Source: Lolium rigidum
Taxonomy: Eukaryota; Streptophyta; Magnoliopsida; Poales; Poaceae
Direction: 5' to 3'
Assembly (NCBI RefSeq): GCF_022539505.1
Contig: NC_061510.1
Span: 94,132,292 to 94,196,291 of the forward strand
Length of the DNA stretch: 64,000 nt
The translations under genes were made by a program, and so were the position numbers. The notes under the pieces are model-generated. The model had not been told where the DNA came from and did no database searches. It saw only the letters and a program-made list of their open reading frames with translations. Below are positions 12,270-24,149 of this stretch, piece after piece; position 1 is the first letter of the stretch; each line of letters opens with the position of its first letter.

Positions 12270-13985
12270 TGATGTCTACGGGAGCTTCTATTCTTGTAGA
12301 CAGTGTTGGGCCTCCAAGAGCAGAGGTTTGTAGAACAGCAGCAAGTTTCCCTTAAGTGGATCACCCAAGGTTTATCGATCTCAGGGAGGAAGAGGTCAAA
12401 GATATCCCTCTCATGCAACCACTGCAACCACAAAGCAAGAAGTCTCTTGTGTCCCCAACACACCTAATAGGTGCACTAGTTCGGCGAAGAGATAGTGAAA
12501 TACAGGTGGTATAAATAAGTATGAGCAGTAGCAACGGTGCCAGAAAAGTGCTTGCTGGCGTGATGGATGGTGGTAATATTGCGGACAGTACAGATACAGT
12601 AAAACAGTAAACAAGCAGCGATAGCAGTATTTATTAGGAGCAAGGCCTAGGGATCATACTTTCACTAGTGGACACTCTCAACTTTGATCACATAACAGAA
12701 TAGATAAATGCATACTCTACACCCTCTTGTTGGATGATGAACACCACTAATTGCGTAGGATTACATGAACCCTCAATGCCGGAGTTAACAAGCTCCACAA
12801 TATTCAATGTTCATATTTAAATAACCTTAGAGTGCACGACGAGATCAACACAACTAAACCAAGTACTAACGTAGCATGCACATCGTCACCTTCACGCTAC
12901 GAAAGGAGGCATAGATCACATCAATACCATCATAGCAATAGTTAACTTCATAATCTACAAGAGATCACAATCATAGCCTACGCCAAGTACTAACACGGAT
13001 GCACACACTTGTCACCATTACACCGTGCGGGAGGAATAAACTACTTTAATAACATCACTAGAGTAGCACATAGATAAATTGTGATACAAAACACATTGCA
13101 ATCATAAAGAGATATAAATAAGCACTTCACTATGCCATTCATAAGAGTGAATAAGTATTACGTGAAATATAGCCTAAGAGACCCACACGGTGCACACACT
13201 CGTCACCTTTACACACGTGGGGCAAGGAGTCTCCGGAGATCACATAAGTAAAACTCACTTGACTAGCATAACGACATCTAGATTACAAGCATCATCATAT
13301 GAATCTCAATCATGTAAGGCAGCTCATGAGATTATTGTATTGAAGTACATAGGAGAGAGATTAACCACATAGCTACCGGTACAGCCCCGAGCCTCGATGG
13401 AGAACTACTCCCTCCTCATGGGAGACAGCAGCGTTGATGGAGATGGCGGTGGTGTCGATGGAGGAGCCTTCCGGGGGCACTTCCCCATCCCGGCGGCGTG
13501 CCGGAACAGAGACTCCTGTCCCCCAGATCTTGACTTCGCGATGGCGGCGGCTCTGGAAGGTTTCTCGTACCGTGGCTTTTTCCGTCTCGAGGTTTTAGGT
13601 CGAGGACCCTTAAATAGGCGAAGAGGCGGCGTCAGAAGGTCAACGAGGCGACGACACCATAGGGGGGGCACGGGCCCCCCTTGGCCGCGCCAGCCTATGG
13701 TCTGGTGGGCCTGTGGCCCCCCTCTGGCGACTCTCGGGTGTTCTGGATGCTTCCGGGGATTCTAACATCTTCGGCGTTGATTTCGTCCGATTCCGAGAAT
13801 ATTTCCTTACTAGGATTTCTGAAACCAAAAACAGCAGAAAACAGCAACTGTCACTTCGGCATCTTGTTAATAGGTTAGTTCCAGAAAATGCACAAATATG
13901 ACATAAAATGTGCATAAAACATGTAGATATCATCAATAATGTGGCATGGAACATAAGAAATTATCGATACGTCGGAGACGTATCA
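12270..13985 (-). repeat. 3' LTR of element C
   Basis: 1716 bp, plus strand starting TGATGTCTACGGGAG and ending GGAGACGTATCA. It shares about the last 200 bases (AGAAATTATCGATACGTCGG and the AACAAGATGCCGAAG region, reversed) with the LTRs of E and H, while the rest is unlike E. Confidence 0.92.
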
Positions 13986-16575
13986 GCATCCCCAAGCTTA
14001 GTTCCTGCTCGTCCCGAGCGAGTAAACGATAAACAAAGATAATTTCGGAGTGACATGCCATCATAAACTTGATCATACTATTGTAAGCATATGTAATGAA
14101 TGCAGCGATCAAAACAATGTAAATGACATGAGTAAACAACTGAATCATAAAGCAAAGACTTTTCATGAATAGTACTTTCAAGACAAGCATCAATAAGTCT
14201 TGCATAAGAGTTAACTCATAAAGCAATAATTCAAAGTAAAGGTATTGAAGCAACACAAAGGAAGATTAAGTTTCAGGGGGTTGCTTTCAACTTGTAACAT
14301 GTATATCTCATGGATATTGTCAACATAGAGTAGTATAATAAGTGCAATATGCAAGTATGTAGGAATCAATGCACAGTTCACATAAGTGTTTGCTTCTTGA
14401 GGTGGAGAGAAATAGGTGAACTGACTCAACAATAAAAGTAGAAGAAAGGTCCTTCAAAGAGGAAAGCATCGATTGCTATATTTGTGCTAGAGCTTTGATT
14501 TTGAAAACAAGAAACAATTTTGTCAACGGTAGTAATAAAGCATATGTATCATGTAAATTATATCTTACAAGTTGCAAGCCTCATGCATAGTATACTAATA
14601 GTGCCCGCACCTTGTCCTAATTAGCTTGGACTACCGGGATTATCGCAATGCACATGTTTTAACCAAGTGTCACAAAGGGGTACCTCTATGCCGCTTGTAC
14701 AAAGGTCTAAGGAGAGAGCTCGCATTGGATTTCTCGCTATTGATTATTCTCAACTTAGACATCCATACCGGGACAACATAGACAACGAGATAGTGGACTC
14801 CTCTTTTATGCATAAGCATGTAGCAACAATTATTTTTCTCATATGAGATTGAGGATATATGTCCAAAGCTGAAACTTCCACCATGGATCATGGCTTTAGT
14901 TAGCGGCCCAATGTTCTTCTCTAACAATATGCATGCTCTAACCATAAGGTGGTAGATCGCCCTTACTTCGAGACAAGACGAACATGCATAGCAACTCACA
15001 TGATATTCAACAAAGAGTAGTTGATGGCGTCCCCGGGAACATGGTTATCGCACAACGAGCAACTTAATAAGAGATAAAGTGCATAAGTACATATTGAATA
15101 CCACAATAGTTTTTAAGCTATTTGTCCCATGAGCTATATATTGTAAAGGTGAAGAATGGAAATTTAAAGGTAGCACTCAAGCAATTTACTTTGTAATGGC
15201 GGAGAAATACCATGTAGTAGGTAGGTATGGTGGACACAAATGGCATAGTGGTTGGCTCAAGTATTTTGGATGCATGAGAAGTATTCCCTCTCGATACAAG
15301 GTTTAGGCTAGCAAGGCTATTTGAAACAAACACAAGGATGAAGCGGTGCAGCAAAACTCACATGAAAGACATATTGAAAACATTATAAGACTCTACACAG
15401 TCTTCCTTGTTGTTCAAACTCAATACTAGAAATTATCTAGACCTTAGAGAGACCAAATATGCAAACCAAATTTTAGCATGCTCTATGTATTTCTTCATTA
15501 ATGGGTGCAAAGCATATGATGCAAGAGCTTAAACATGAGCACAACAATTGCCAAGTATCACATTATCCAAGACATTTTAGCAATTACTACATGTAGCATT
15601 TCCCGATTCCAACCATATAACAATTTAACGAAGAAGAAACTTCGCCATGAATATTATGAGTAAAGCCTAAGGACATACTTGTCCATATGCTACAGCGGAG
15701 CGTGTCTCTCTCCCACACAATGAATGCTAGGATCCATTTTATTCAAACAAAACAAAAAACAAAAACAAACCGACGCTCCAAGCAAAGCACATAAGATGTG
15801 ATGGAATAAAAATATAGTTTCAGGGGAGGAACCTGATAATGTTGTCGATGAAGAAGGGGATGCCTTGGGCATCCCCAAGCTTAGACGCTTGAGTCTTCTT
15901 GATATATACAGGGGTGAACCACCGGGGCATCCCCAAGCTTAGAGATTTCACTCTTCTTGATCATAGTATATCATCCTCCTCTCTTGACCCTTGAAAACTT
16001 CCTCCACACCAAACTCAAAACAACTCATTAGAGGGTTAGTGCATAATCAAAATTCACATGTTCAGAGGTGACACAATCATTCTTAACACTTATGGACATT
16101 GCCCAAAGCTACTGGAAGTCAATGGAACAAAGAAACCCATCCCACATAGCAAAAGAAGCAATGCGAAATAAAAGGCAGAATCTGTCAAAACAGAACAGTC
16201 CGTAAAGACGAATTTTATTGAGGCACCAGACTTGCTCAAATGAAAATGCTCAAATTGAATGAAAGTTGCGTACCTATCTGAGGATCACTCACGTAAATTG
16301 GCATAATTTTCTGAGTTACCTACAGAGAATTTTGCCCAGATTCGTGACAGCAAAGAAATCTGTTTACTGCGCAGTAATCCAAATCTAGTATCAACCTTGC
16401 TATCAAAGACTTTACTTGGCACAACAAAACACAAAACTAAGATAAGGAGAGGTTGCTACAGTAGTAAACAACTTCCAAGACACAAATATAAAACAAAGTA
16501 CTGTAGCAAAATAAACACATGGGTTATCTCCCAAGAAGTTCTTTCTTTATAGCCATTAAGATGGGCTCAGCAGTT
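13986..16575. other. 3' non-coding region of element C
   Basis: About 2.6 kb without a credible ORF. It begins with the polypurine tract GCATCCCCAAGCTTAG (13986-14001) and carries two further exact copies of that 16-mer at 15869-15884 and 15927-15942. The same layout occurs in E and D. Confidence 0.7.
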
Positions 16576-17331
16576 TTAATGATGCACTCGCAAGAAATAG
16601 TATTTGAAGCAAAAGAGAGCATCAAGAGGCAAATTCAAAACACATTTAAGTCTAACATGCTTCCTATGCATAGGAATCTTGTAAATAAACAAGTTCAAGA
16701 AGCATAATGCAACAAGCATAGAAAGATAAAACAAGTGCAGCTTCAAAAATTTAAGCACATAGAGAGGTGTTTTAGTAACATGAAAATTTCTACAACCATA
16801 TTTTCCTCTCTCATAATAACATCCAGTAGTATCATGAGCAAACTCAACAATATAACTATCACATAAAGCATTCTTATCATGAGTCTCATGCATAAAATAA
16901 TTTCTCTCCACATAAGCATAATCAATTTTATTAGTTGTAGTGGGAGCAAATTCAACAAAGTAGCTATCATTATTATCATCAAATATAGGAGGCATATTGT
17001 AATCATAATCAAATTTATCCTCCATAACAGGCGGTAACAAAAGACTACTACCATTATAATCATCATAAATAGGAGGCAAAGTATCATCAAAGTAAATTTT
17101 CTCCTCCATGCCCGGGGGACTAAAAAGATCATGCTCATCAAAGCCAGCTTCCCCAAGCTTAGAATTTTCCATAGCATTAGCAACAATAGTGTTCAAAGCA
17201 TTCATATTAATAACATTCCCATTAGCATGCATATAAAGTTCCATGGGTTTTTTAATTCTCTCTTCAAACACATCATGTCCTAATTCAAGATAAAGTTCAT
17301 AAAGATCTCTCATATTTTTGTTGTTTTCCAT
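16576..17331 (-). CDS. 251-aa ORF of element C, unknown, C-terminal hydrophobic segment
   Basis: The only ORF of C, starting about 135 bases after the PBS, where gag normally starts. I do not recognise it as gag. The N-terminal part is charged (RDLYELYLELGHDVFEERIK, residues 8-27). The middle has internal repeats: LPPIYDDYN (85-93) with MPPIFDDNN (113-121), and SYFVEFAPTTT (123-133) with SYIVEFAHDTT (159-169). Residues about 191-218 are strongly hydrophobic and could span a membrane; the tail is Lys/Arg/His-rich. A decayed homologue lies in element D (38680-39231). It is the only uninterrupted retroelement ORF with a counterpart in this window. Whether it is translated is unknown. Confidence 0.6.
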   Translation of the reverse strand: MENNKNMRDLYELYLELGHDVFEERIKKPMELYMHANGNVINMNALNTIVANAMENSKLGEAGFDEHDLFSPPGMEEKIYFDDTLPPIYDDYNGSSLLLPPVMEDKFDYDYNMPPIFDDNNDSYFVEFAPTTTNKIDYAYVERNYFMHETHDKNALCDSYIVEFAHDTTGCYYERGKYGCRNFHVTKTPLYVLKFLKLHLFYLSMLVALCFLNLFIYKIPMHRKHVRLKCVLNLPLDALFCFKYYFLRVHH

Positions 17332-17466
17332 TATGCCTAACTAGTGTAAACAAGAAACAAAAGGTTGCAATTGCAGGATCTAAAGGAAATAGCTTCGAGC
17401 ACAAACACAATGGCGCCAGAAAAGTACTTTACCTGGAACCGGAGTATGAGTGCCTTTTACCTTTCC

Positions 17467-17484
17467 TCCCCGGCAACGGCGCCA
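17467..17484 (-). other. Primer binding site of element C (tRNA-Asp)
   Basis: Plus strand TCCCCGGCAACGGCGCCA, 18 bases equal to the 3' end of plant tRNA-Asp with CCA; on the element strand it is complementary to that tRNA. It lies 10 bases inside the 5' LTR. Confidence 0.88.
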
Positions 17485-17494
17485 GAAAAGTGCT

Positions 17495-19203
17495 TGATGT
17501 GTACGGGAGCTTCTATTCTTGTAGACAGTGTTGGGCGTCCAAGAGCAGAGGTTTGTAGAACAGCAGCAAGTTTCCCTTAAGTGGATCACCCAAGGTTTAT
17601 CGATCTCAGGGAGGAAGAGGTCAAAGATATCCCTCTCATGCAACCACCGCAACCACAAAGCAAGAAGTCTCTTGTGTCCCCAACACACCTAATAGGTGCA
17701 CTAGTTCGGCGAAGAGATAGTGAAATACAGGTGGTATAAATAAGTATGAGCAGTAGCAACGGTGCCAGAAAAGTGCTTGTTGGCATGATGGATGGTGGTA
17801 ATATTGCGGACAGTACAGATACAGTAAAACAGTAAACAAGCAGCGATAGCAGTATTTAGGAGCAAGGCCTATGGATCATACTTTCACTAGTGGACACTCT
17901 CAACTTTGATCACATAACAGAATAGATAAATGCATACTCTACACCCTCTTGTTGGATGATGAACATCCCTAATTGCGTAGGATTACATGAACCCTCAATG
18001 CCGGAGTTAACAAGCTCCACAATATTCAATGTTCATATTTAAATAACCTTAGAGTGCACGACAGATCAACACAACTAAACCAAGTACTAACGTAGCATGC
18101 ACACTTGTCACCTTCACGCTACGAAAGGAGGCATAGATCACATCAATACCATCATAGCAATAGTTAACTTCATAATCTACAAGAGATCACAATCATAGCC
18201 TACGCCAAGTACTAACACGGATGCACACACTTGTCACCATTACACCGTGCGGGAGGAATAAACTACTTTAATAACATCACTAGAGTAGCACATAGATAAA
18301 TTGTGATACAAAACACATTGCAATCATAAAGAGATATAAATAAGCACTTCACTATGTCATTCATAACGGTGAATAAGTATTCGTGAAATATAGCCTAAGA
18401 GACCCACACGGTGCACACCACTGTCACATTTACACACGTGGGACAAGGAGTCTCCGGAGATCACATAAGTAAAACTCACTTGACTAGCATAACGACATCT
18501 AGATTACAAGCATCATCATATGAATCTCAATCATGTAAGGCAGCTCATGAGATTATTGTATTGAAGTACATAGGAGAGAGATTAACCACATAGCTACCGG
18601 TACATCCCCGAGCCTCGATGGAGAACTACTCCCTCCTCATGGGAGACGAGCGGCGTTGATGGAGATGGCGGTGGTGTCGATGGAGGAGCCTTCCGGGGCA
18701 CTTCCCGTCCCGGCGGCGTGCCGGAACGGAGACTCTGTCCCCCGGATCTTGACTTCGCGATGGCGGCGGCTCTGGAAGGTTTCTCGTACCGTGGCTTTTT
18801 CCGTCTCGAGGTTTTAGGTCGAGGACCCTTAAATAGGCGAAGAGGCGGCGTCAGAAGGTCAACGAGGCGACGACACCATAGGGGGGCGTGGGCCCCCCCT
18901 TGGCCGCGCCAGCCTATGGTGCAGTGGGCCTGTGGCCCCCTCCGGCGACTCTCGGGTGTTCTGGATGCTTCCGGGATTCTAAGATCTTCGGCGTTGATTT
19001 CGTCCGATTCCGAGAATATTTCCTTACTAGTATTTACGAAACCAAAAACAGCGAGAACAACGACATCGGCACTTCGGCATCTTGTTAATAGGTTAGTTCC
19101 AGAAAATGCACAAATATGACATAAAGTGTGCATAAAACATGTAGATATCATCAATAATGTGGCATGGAACATAAGAAATTATCGATACATCGGAGACGTA
19201 TCA
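17495..19203 (-). repeat. 5' LTR of element C
   Basis: 1709 bp; pairs with 12270-13985. Differences between the two are enriched at CAG/CTG sites, for example CGAG at about 12840 against CAG at 18062, and CAGCAG at 13425 against CGAGCGG at 18645. Confidence 0.92.
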
Positions 19204-19208
19204 GGTAC

Positions 19209-19892
19209 TAATCATTCATCAAAACTAGTTTCTACAACTTAGAGCAAGCATGCAAGCTCACTAAACATGTTACCTACAGCAGCAAAATATTCAAGATATA
19301 CTCAACCAAACAAAATTCTACTTGGATAATCGGAGGAGTCACATACCGGAGAGCTAATGTGCCAAATTTCGGATGCAAATCTGGGCTGAGCAAAGAGATC
19401 GAGAAATCTTGAGCTCTTGAGCAGAAACACGAGTGAGAGAAAGCTGGTGCGAGTTTTTTCGGGAGAGAGAAGAGAATGGGAGGAAGAGATGAAGTAGTGG
19501 GGCAAGGAGGGGCCCACACGCCAGGGTGGCGCACCCCCCTTGCTGTCCGCGCCGGCATGTGGGGTGCCCCACTGGTCATCCCCAGGTGCTCCCAGGTGCG
19601 TCTTCGAAAATAAGACCAACGGTATAATTTTTGTGAATTTTTGAAAACTTTGAAAAATGCATATTTCTGGGTATTAAATTTATTATTATTGGGCAGGAAA
19701 AGATTTTGAAATCTCTAATTGACGAAAGAACTTTGCAAAACAAAAGTGCTACAGCAAGTAGAACAAGTGGAGAAAGAAAGAGATGTTGTTTACCTCCTCT
19801 ATGCATATAAAAAGTATTTGTTAACAAGGTTGATCAAGTCTTGCCACCAAATAAATTTTACATAGCATAAGAAGAAATAAACCTCAAATCAA
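19209..19892. other. Spacer of element B between protease and second ORF
   Basis: No credible ORF. On the element strand it has a GC-rich block (about 19500-19600) and then a pyrimidine-rich run, resembling a promoter plus 5' leader more than pol remnants. An RT/integrase block would be expected here in an autonomous element and is absent. Confidence 0.5.
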
Positions 19893-22551
19893 TCATGTTA
19901 CCTTGAATTGTATTGATATGGATCCAATCATAATATTTTGATATCCTTCTTTAGGTTCATATATAGGACAATCAATAGCTCCAACTTTGATAGTTCTCAC
20001 ATTAGAAATTGTATTAACTCCACACACTTTATCAATCCTCTTGGGGAAATAAATGGTATGCTCCTTGTCATCAACATTGAAAGTAACTTTTCCTTTATTG
20101 CAATCAATAACAGCCCCGGCGGTGTTAAGAAAAGTTCTCCCAAGAATAATAGACATATTATCATCTTCAGGCATTTCCAACACAACAAAATTAGTTAATA
20201 TCAAGCAGTTATTAGTAACTTGAACAGGAACATCCTCACATATACCAACAGGAATAGCAGTAGATTTATCAGCCATTTGCAAAGATATATCAGTAGGTAT
20301 CAACTTATCTAAATAAAGTCTCTTGTAAAGAGAAAAAGGCATAACACTAACACCGGCTCCCAAATCACATAGAGCAGTTCTAACATAATTATTCTTAATA
20401 GAACAAGGAATAGTCGGTATACCTGGGTCGCCCAACTTCTTTGGAACTTTGCCATTGAAAGAGTAATTAGCAAGCATAGTGAAAATCTCCTCATTAGGAA
20501 TTTTCCTTTTGTTAGAGACAATATCTTTCATATACTTTGAATAAGGAGGCAATTTAATAGCATCAGTCAAAGGGATTTGCAAAATAAAGGTTTCATCCAA
20601 TCGCAAAATTTATTATAGTGTTCTTCTTCCTTTGATTTTAGTTTCTTAGCAGGAAAAGGCATTTGCTTTTGAACCCAAGGTTCCCTATCATTACCATGTT
20701 TCTTAGCAGTAAAATCTTCTTTAGTATACTTTTTATTTTTAGCATGCTTTTCAGGTTCATCTTCAACTTCTTCTTTATCAGAAGCATCATTCCTATCGTT
20801 ATCATTATCATGTTCATTACCACTTTCAGTTTCAGCATCAGAAATAGAAATACTATTGGGATCATTAACAGGTTCAGAGGATTCTACAACAGTTTTATGT
20901 TTCTTCTTCTTTTTCTTAGAAGGAGCACTAGTTTCAATTCGTTGAGAATCTTGTTCAACTCTTTTGGGATGCCCTTCAGGATATAAAGGATCCTGGGTAG
21001 AAACACCGCCTCTAGTTGTTACTTCATAAGCATGTTTCTCTTTAGAATTATTTTTTAACAAGTCATTTTGCACTTTAGTGAGTTGATCAATTTGAGTTTG
21101 AACCATATGAAAATGTTTAACAAGTATCTTAACATCATTGGAGGTTCTCTCCACAATATCATGCAAATTGCTAATAGCTTGAGAATTTTCCATTAGATGA
21201 TTCTCTACTCTCATATTAAAATTTTCTTGCTTAACAATATAATTATCAAACTCATCTAAGCATTGAGCGAGGAGGTTTTGAATACGGAATATCTTCCCTA
21301 GTAAAGCGTTGAAGAGAGTTTACCTCAATCATGGATGAAGGGGGAATTATCTTACATAAATCTTCTATGGGAGGTAAGTTCTTCACATCTTCAGATTTAA
21401 TACCTTTCTCCTTAAGAGACTTCTTGGCCCTCATATCTTCATCATTTAATTTAACTAAAGCCCTCTTCTTCAATATCAGCATCGGAGTTGGTTCAGGTGT
21501 AGCCCAATCATCATGATTCCGGCCTATTTTAGCCAATAATTCTTCAGCTTCGTCTGGAGTTCTTTTCCTGAAAACACAACCAGCACAACTATCCAAATAT
21601 GCTCTAGACTCAACGGTTAGTCCACTATAAAATATATCAAGTAAATCATGCTTTTCCAAATCATGTCCAACTCGAGCTCTGATAAGAGAGCAAAATCTTG
21701 CCCAAGCTTCAGGCAATTTCTCTCCATCTTCCTGGTCAAAGCTATAAATTTTCTGTAAATCATCATGTTGAGCACTAGCAGGAAAGTATTTCCGAAAGAA
21801 AACATCAAGCAAATCACCTAGACTATTAATAGAACCAGGAGGCAAACTATTATACCAAGTTTTAGCATCATCCTTTAATGAGAAAGGAAAAATTTTAGCA
21901 ACAAAATAAGTGCGCATCTTGACATCATCAGAAAACAAGCTACTCATAGAAGAAAGTTCATTCACGTGTTCTACAACACTTTCTTTTTCAGTACCACAAA
22001 AGGGTGTTTTCTCAACAATAGCTATATGAGATAGATCAAGAGAAAAATCATAATCTTTATCCTTAATGTTTATAGGAGATGTGGCAAATTTAGGGTCAGG
22101 AGACAGCTTATATCTAACAGTATGTTGTGCGAGAAACTTTTTAATTTTTCTTGCATCAGTAATAGCATTGCATTTATCAATAAAATCATCATCAAGATCC
22201 ACATAATCCTCATCAGGATCATCACTAGAATAATCAACAGACTCGGGTGAATTAACGAGTGTAGCAAGTATTTTCATTAAGAGTTTCAGTATTTTCAATT
22301 TGTCTAGACCTAGCAATTGTAGCATCTAGAAAAGATCCCAATGAACCACTATCATCAAGCACAGCAGAAACATCATCAATATTATAAGAATTTTTAGATT
22401 TAGCAGAAGTACCAGCAAGTGAAGCTTGTGGTGGTGAAACAAGTTGACTTATCACAGATGGTGAATCAAGAGCAGCAGAGGTACTCAGAGTTGTACCTTT
22501 TCTTCTAGTGGATGGTAATATGGCGACTTTAGAATCGCGAGATTTACCCAT
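19893..22551 (-). pseudogene. gag-protease of element B, frameshifted
   Basis: Capsid-type gag followed by an aspartic protease. The start is at 22551 (MGKSRDSKVAILPSTRRKG), 59 bases inside the PBS. The gag core lies at 22325-21252, with FPFSLKDDAKTWYNSLPPGS and a DIFYSGLTVESRAYLDS segment typical of retrotransposon gag. A Lys/Glu/Asp-rich low-complexity stretch follows (about 20960-20700). The protease lies at 20606-19893, with CDLGAGVSVMP (DLG in place of DTG or DSG, as in Athila-group proteases) and IILGRTFLNTAGAVIDC. Frame changes occur near 22260, 21230 and 20590. No CCHC zinc knuckle was seen. The ORF stops after protease, with no RT downstream. Confidence 0.85.
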
Positions 22552-22609
22552 GATGGAGAATTTGCAGCGAACAATATCAATCCAAGTGAACTTCCAAATA
22601 AAGCTATGC

Positions 22610-22627
22610 TCCCCGGCAACGGCGCCA
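22610..22627 (-). other. Primer binding site of element B (tRNA-Asp)
   Basis: Plus strand TCCCCGGCAACGGCGCCA, perfect match to the tRNA-Asp 3' end, 11 bases from the 5' LTR. Confidence 0.88.
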
Positions 22628-22638
22628 GAAAATAGTCT

Positions 22639-24034
22639 TGATGAACCACAAGTATAGGGGATCGCAACAGTCTTCGCGGGAAGTAAAACCCAATTTATTG
22701 ATTCGACACAAGGGGAGACAAAGAATACTTGAAAGCCTTAACAACGGAGTTGTCAATTCAGCTGCACCTGGAAACAGACTTGCTCGCAAGAGTTTATCAG
22801 TAGTAACAGATTTATAGCAGTAGCAGTAGTGAAATAGCAGTAGCAGTGTAACAAAGACAGCAGTAGTGATTATAGTAAACAGCAGGATTAAAATACTGTA
22901 GGCACAGGGATGGATGACGGGCGTTGCATGGATGAGAGAAACTCATGTAACAGTTAAAGCAAGGCATTTGCAGATAGTAATAAAACGGTGTCCAAGTACT
23001 AAGCAATCCATAGGCATGTGTTCCGTATATAGTCGTACGTGCTCGCAATGAGAAACTTGCACAACATCTTTTGTCCTACCAGCCGGTGGCAGCCGGGCCT
23101 CTAGGGAATCTATCGGAAATTAAGGTACTCCTTTTAATAGAGTACCGGAGCAAAGCATTAACACTCCGTGAACACATGTGATCCTCACATCACCGCCTTC
23201 CCCTCTGGTTGTCCCAATTTCTGTCACTTTGGGGCCTCGGGTTCCAGACAGCGACGTGTGTATACAACTTGCAGGTAAGATCATAAAACAATGCATATCA
23301 TCATGAAACAATAACATGTTCAAATCTGAGATCATGGCACTCGGGCCCTAGTGACAAGCATTAAGCATAACAAGTTGCAACAATATCATCAAAGTACCAA
23401 TTACAGACACTAGGCACTATGCCCTAATAATCTTATGCTATTACATGACCAATCTCATCCAATCCCTACCATCCCCTTCAGCCTACAGCGGGGGAATTAC
23501 TCGCACATGGATAGGGGAAACATTGCTGGTCGATGGAGAGGCGTCAGTGGTGATGATGGCGATGATCTCCTCCAATTCCCCGTCCCGGCGGAGTGCCAGA
23601 ACAGAGTTTCTGGTCCCGAGACGGAGTTTCGCGATGTGGCGGCGTTCTGGAGGGTTTCTGGCGACTTCCACTTTCTGTCTCGTGTTTTTAGGTCGAAACC
23701 CCTTAAGTAGTCCAGAGGAGGGTGTCGAAGGCCAGCCGAGGCGGCCACACAGTAGGGCGGCGCGCCCCCCTCCTGGGCCGCGCCGGCCTAGTGTGTGGGG
23801 GCCTCGGGCCTCCACCTGGCTTGCCCTTCTGGCTCCGTAATTCTTTGGAAAAATAAGACCTTCGACATAAATTCCGGGATTTTCCCGAAAGTTGGATTTC
23901 CGCACAAAAACGAGACACTGAGCAATTCTGCTGAAAACAGCGTTAGTCCGTGTTAGTTGTATCCAAAATACACAAATTAGAGGCAAAACAATAGCAAAAG
24001 TGTTCGGGAAAGTAGATACGTTTTGGACGTATCA
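22639..24034 (-). repeat. 5' LTR of element B
   Basis: 1396 bp, plus strand from TGATGAACCACAAG to TTGGACGTATCA; pairs with 7355-8752 and with the solo LTR at 443-1843. Confidence 0.93.
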
Positions 24035-24112
24035 AACAGCAAAGGAACCTTTCGTCGGGTTCAGCTTGAGGCGGAATTTTTCGAGGTTGTCAAAGGAGGC
24101 TCCTCCTTTTTC
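24035..24112 (-). pseudogene. Remaining upstream piece of element A reverse transcriptase
   Basis: Reads on the minus strand as FDNLEKFRLKLNPTKGSFAV and joins in frame to the segment at 7354 once element B and one TSD copy (AACAG at 24035-24039 versus AACAC at 7350-7354) are removed. RT similarity fades at about 24090; the YxDD palm motif is not present. This marks the truncation point of element A. Confidence 0.8.
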
Positions 24113-24149
24113 CAGCTCCTCCTTTTTAGATAGGAGGCTCGAGCCCGAC

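Larger units (their letters stand above)
12270..19203 (-). mobile_element. Element C: short non-autonomous LTR retrotransposon
   Basis: Complete 6934-bp element with perfect 5-bp TSD GGTAC (12265-12269 and 19204-19208). 3' LTR 12270-13985, 5' LTR 17495-19203, PBS 17467-17484, polypurine tract 13986-14001. The internal region (3.5 kb) has one ORF of 251 aa and no gag, protease, RT or integrase. It inserted into the spacer of element B. Its internal 3' half is closely similar to that of E and, reversed, D. Confidence 0.93.
7355..24034 (-). mobile_element. Element B: Athila-group gag-pro retrotransposon (Sabrina-like), carries nested element C
   Basis: Complete LTR element on the minus strand: 5' LTR 22639-24034, PBS 22610-22627, gag-protease 22551-19893, spacer, second ORF 12184-11061, polypurine tract 8753-8769, 3' LTR 7355-8752. 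Flanking TSD is AACAC/AACAG (one mismatch). Its own length without C is about 9.7 kb. No RT, RNase H or integrase was found, so it must depend on another element for mobility. It interrupts the RT of element A. The name Sabrina-like comes from LTR resemblance recalled from memory and is tentative. Confidence 0.9.
1..24112 (-). mobile_element. Element A: truncated Tat-type Ty3/gypsy retrotransposon, interrupted
   Basis: Outermost element on the left. Its pol (RT end, RNase H, integrase) reads on the minus strand from 24112 through 7354 to 4823, and a separate gene on the plus strand (1-4332) converges on it. An antisense gene between integrase and 3' LTR is a known trait of Grande-like members of the Tat lineage. 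The 3' LTR would lie left of the window. The 5' part (N-terminal RT, gag, 5' LTR) is missing: beyond about 24112 comes element K, and the DNA on K's far side (from 58791) does not continue the RT. A was therefore already truncated when K inserted. Element B (7355-24034) splits the RT; joining 7354 to 24035 restores one reading frame. The family name is not known to me. Confidence 0.75.
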
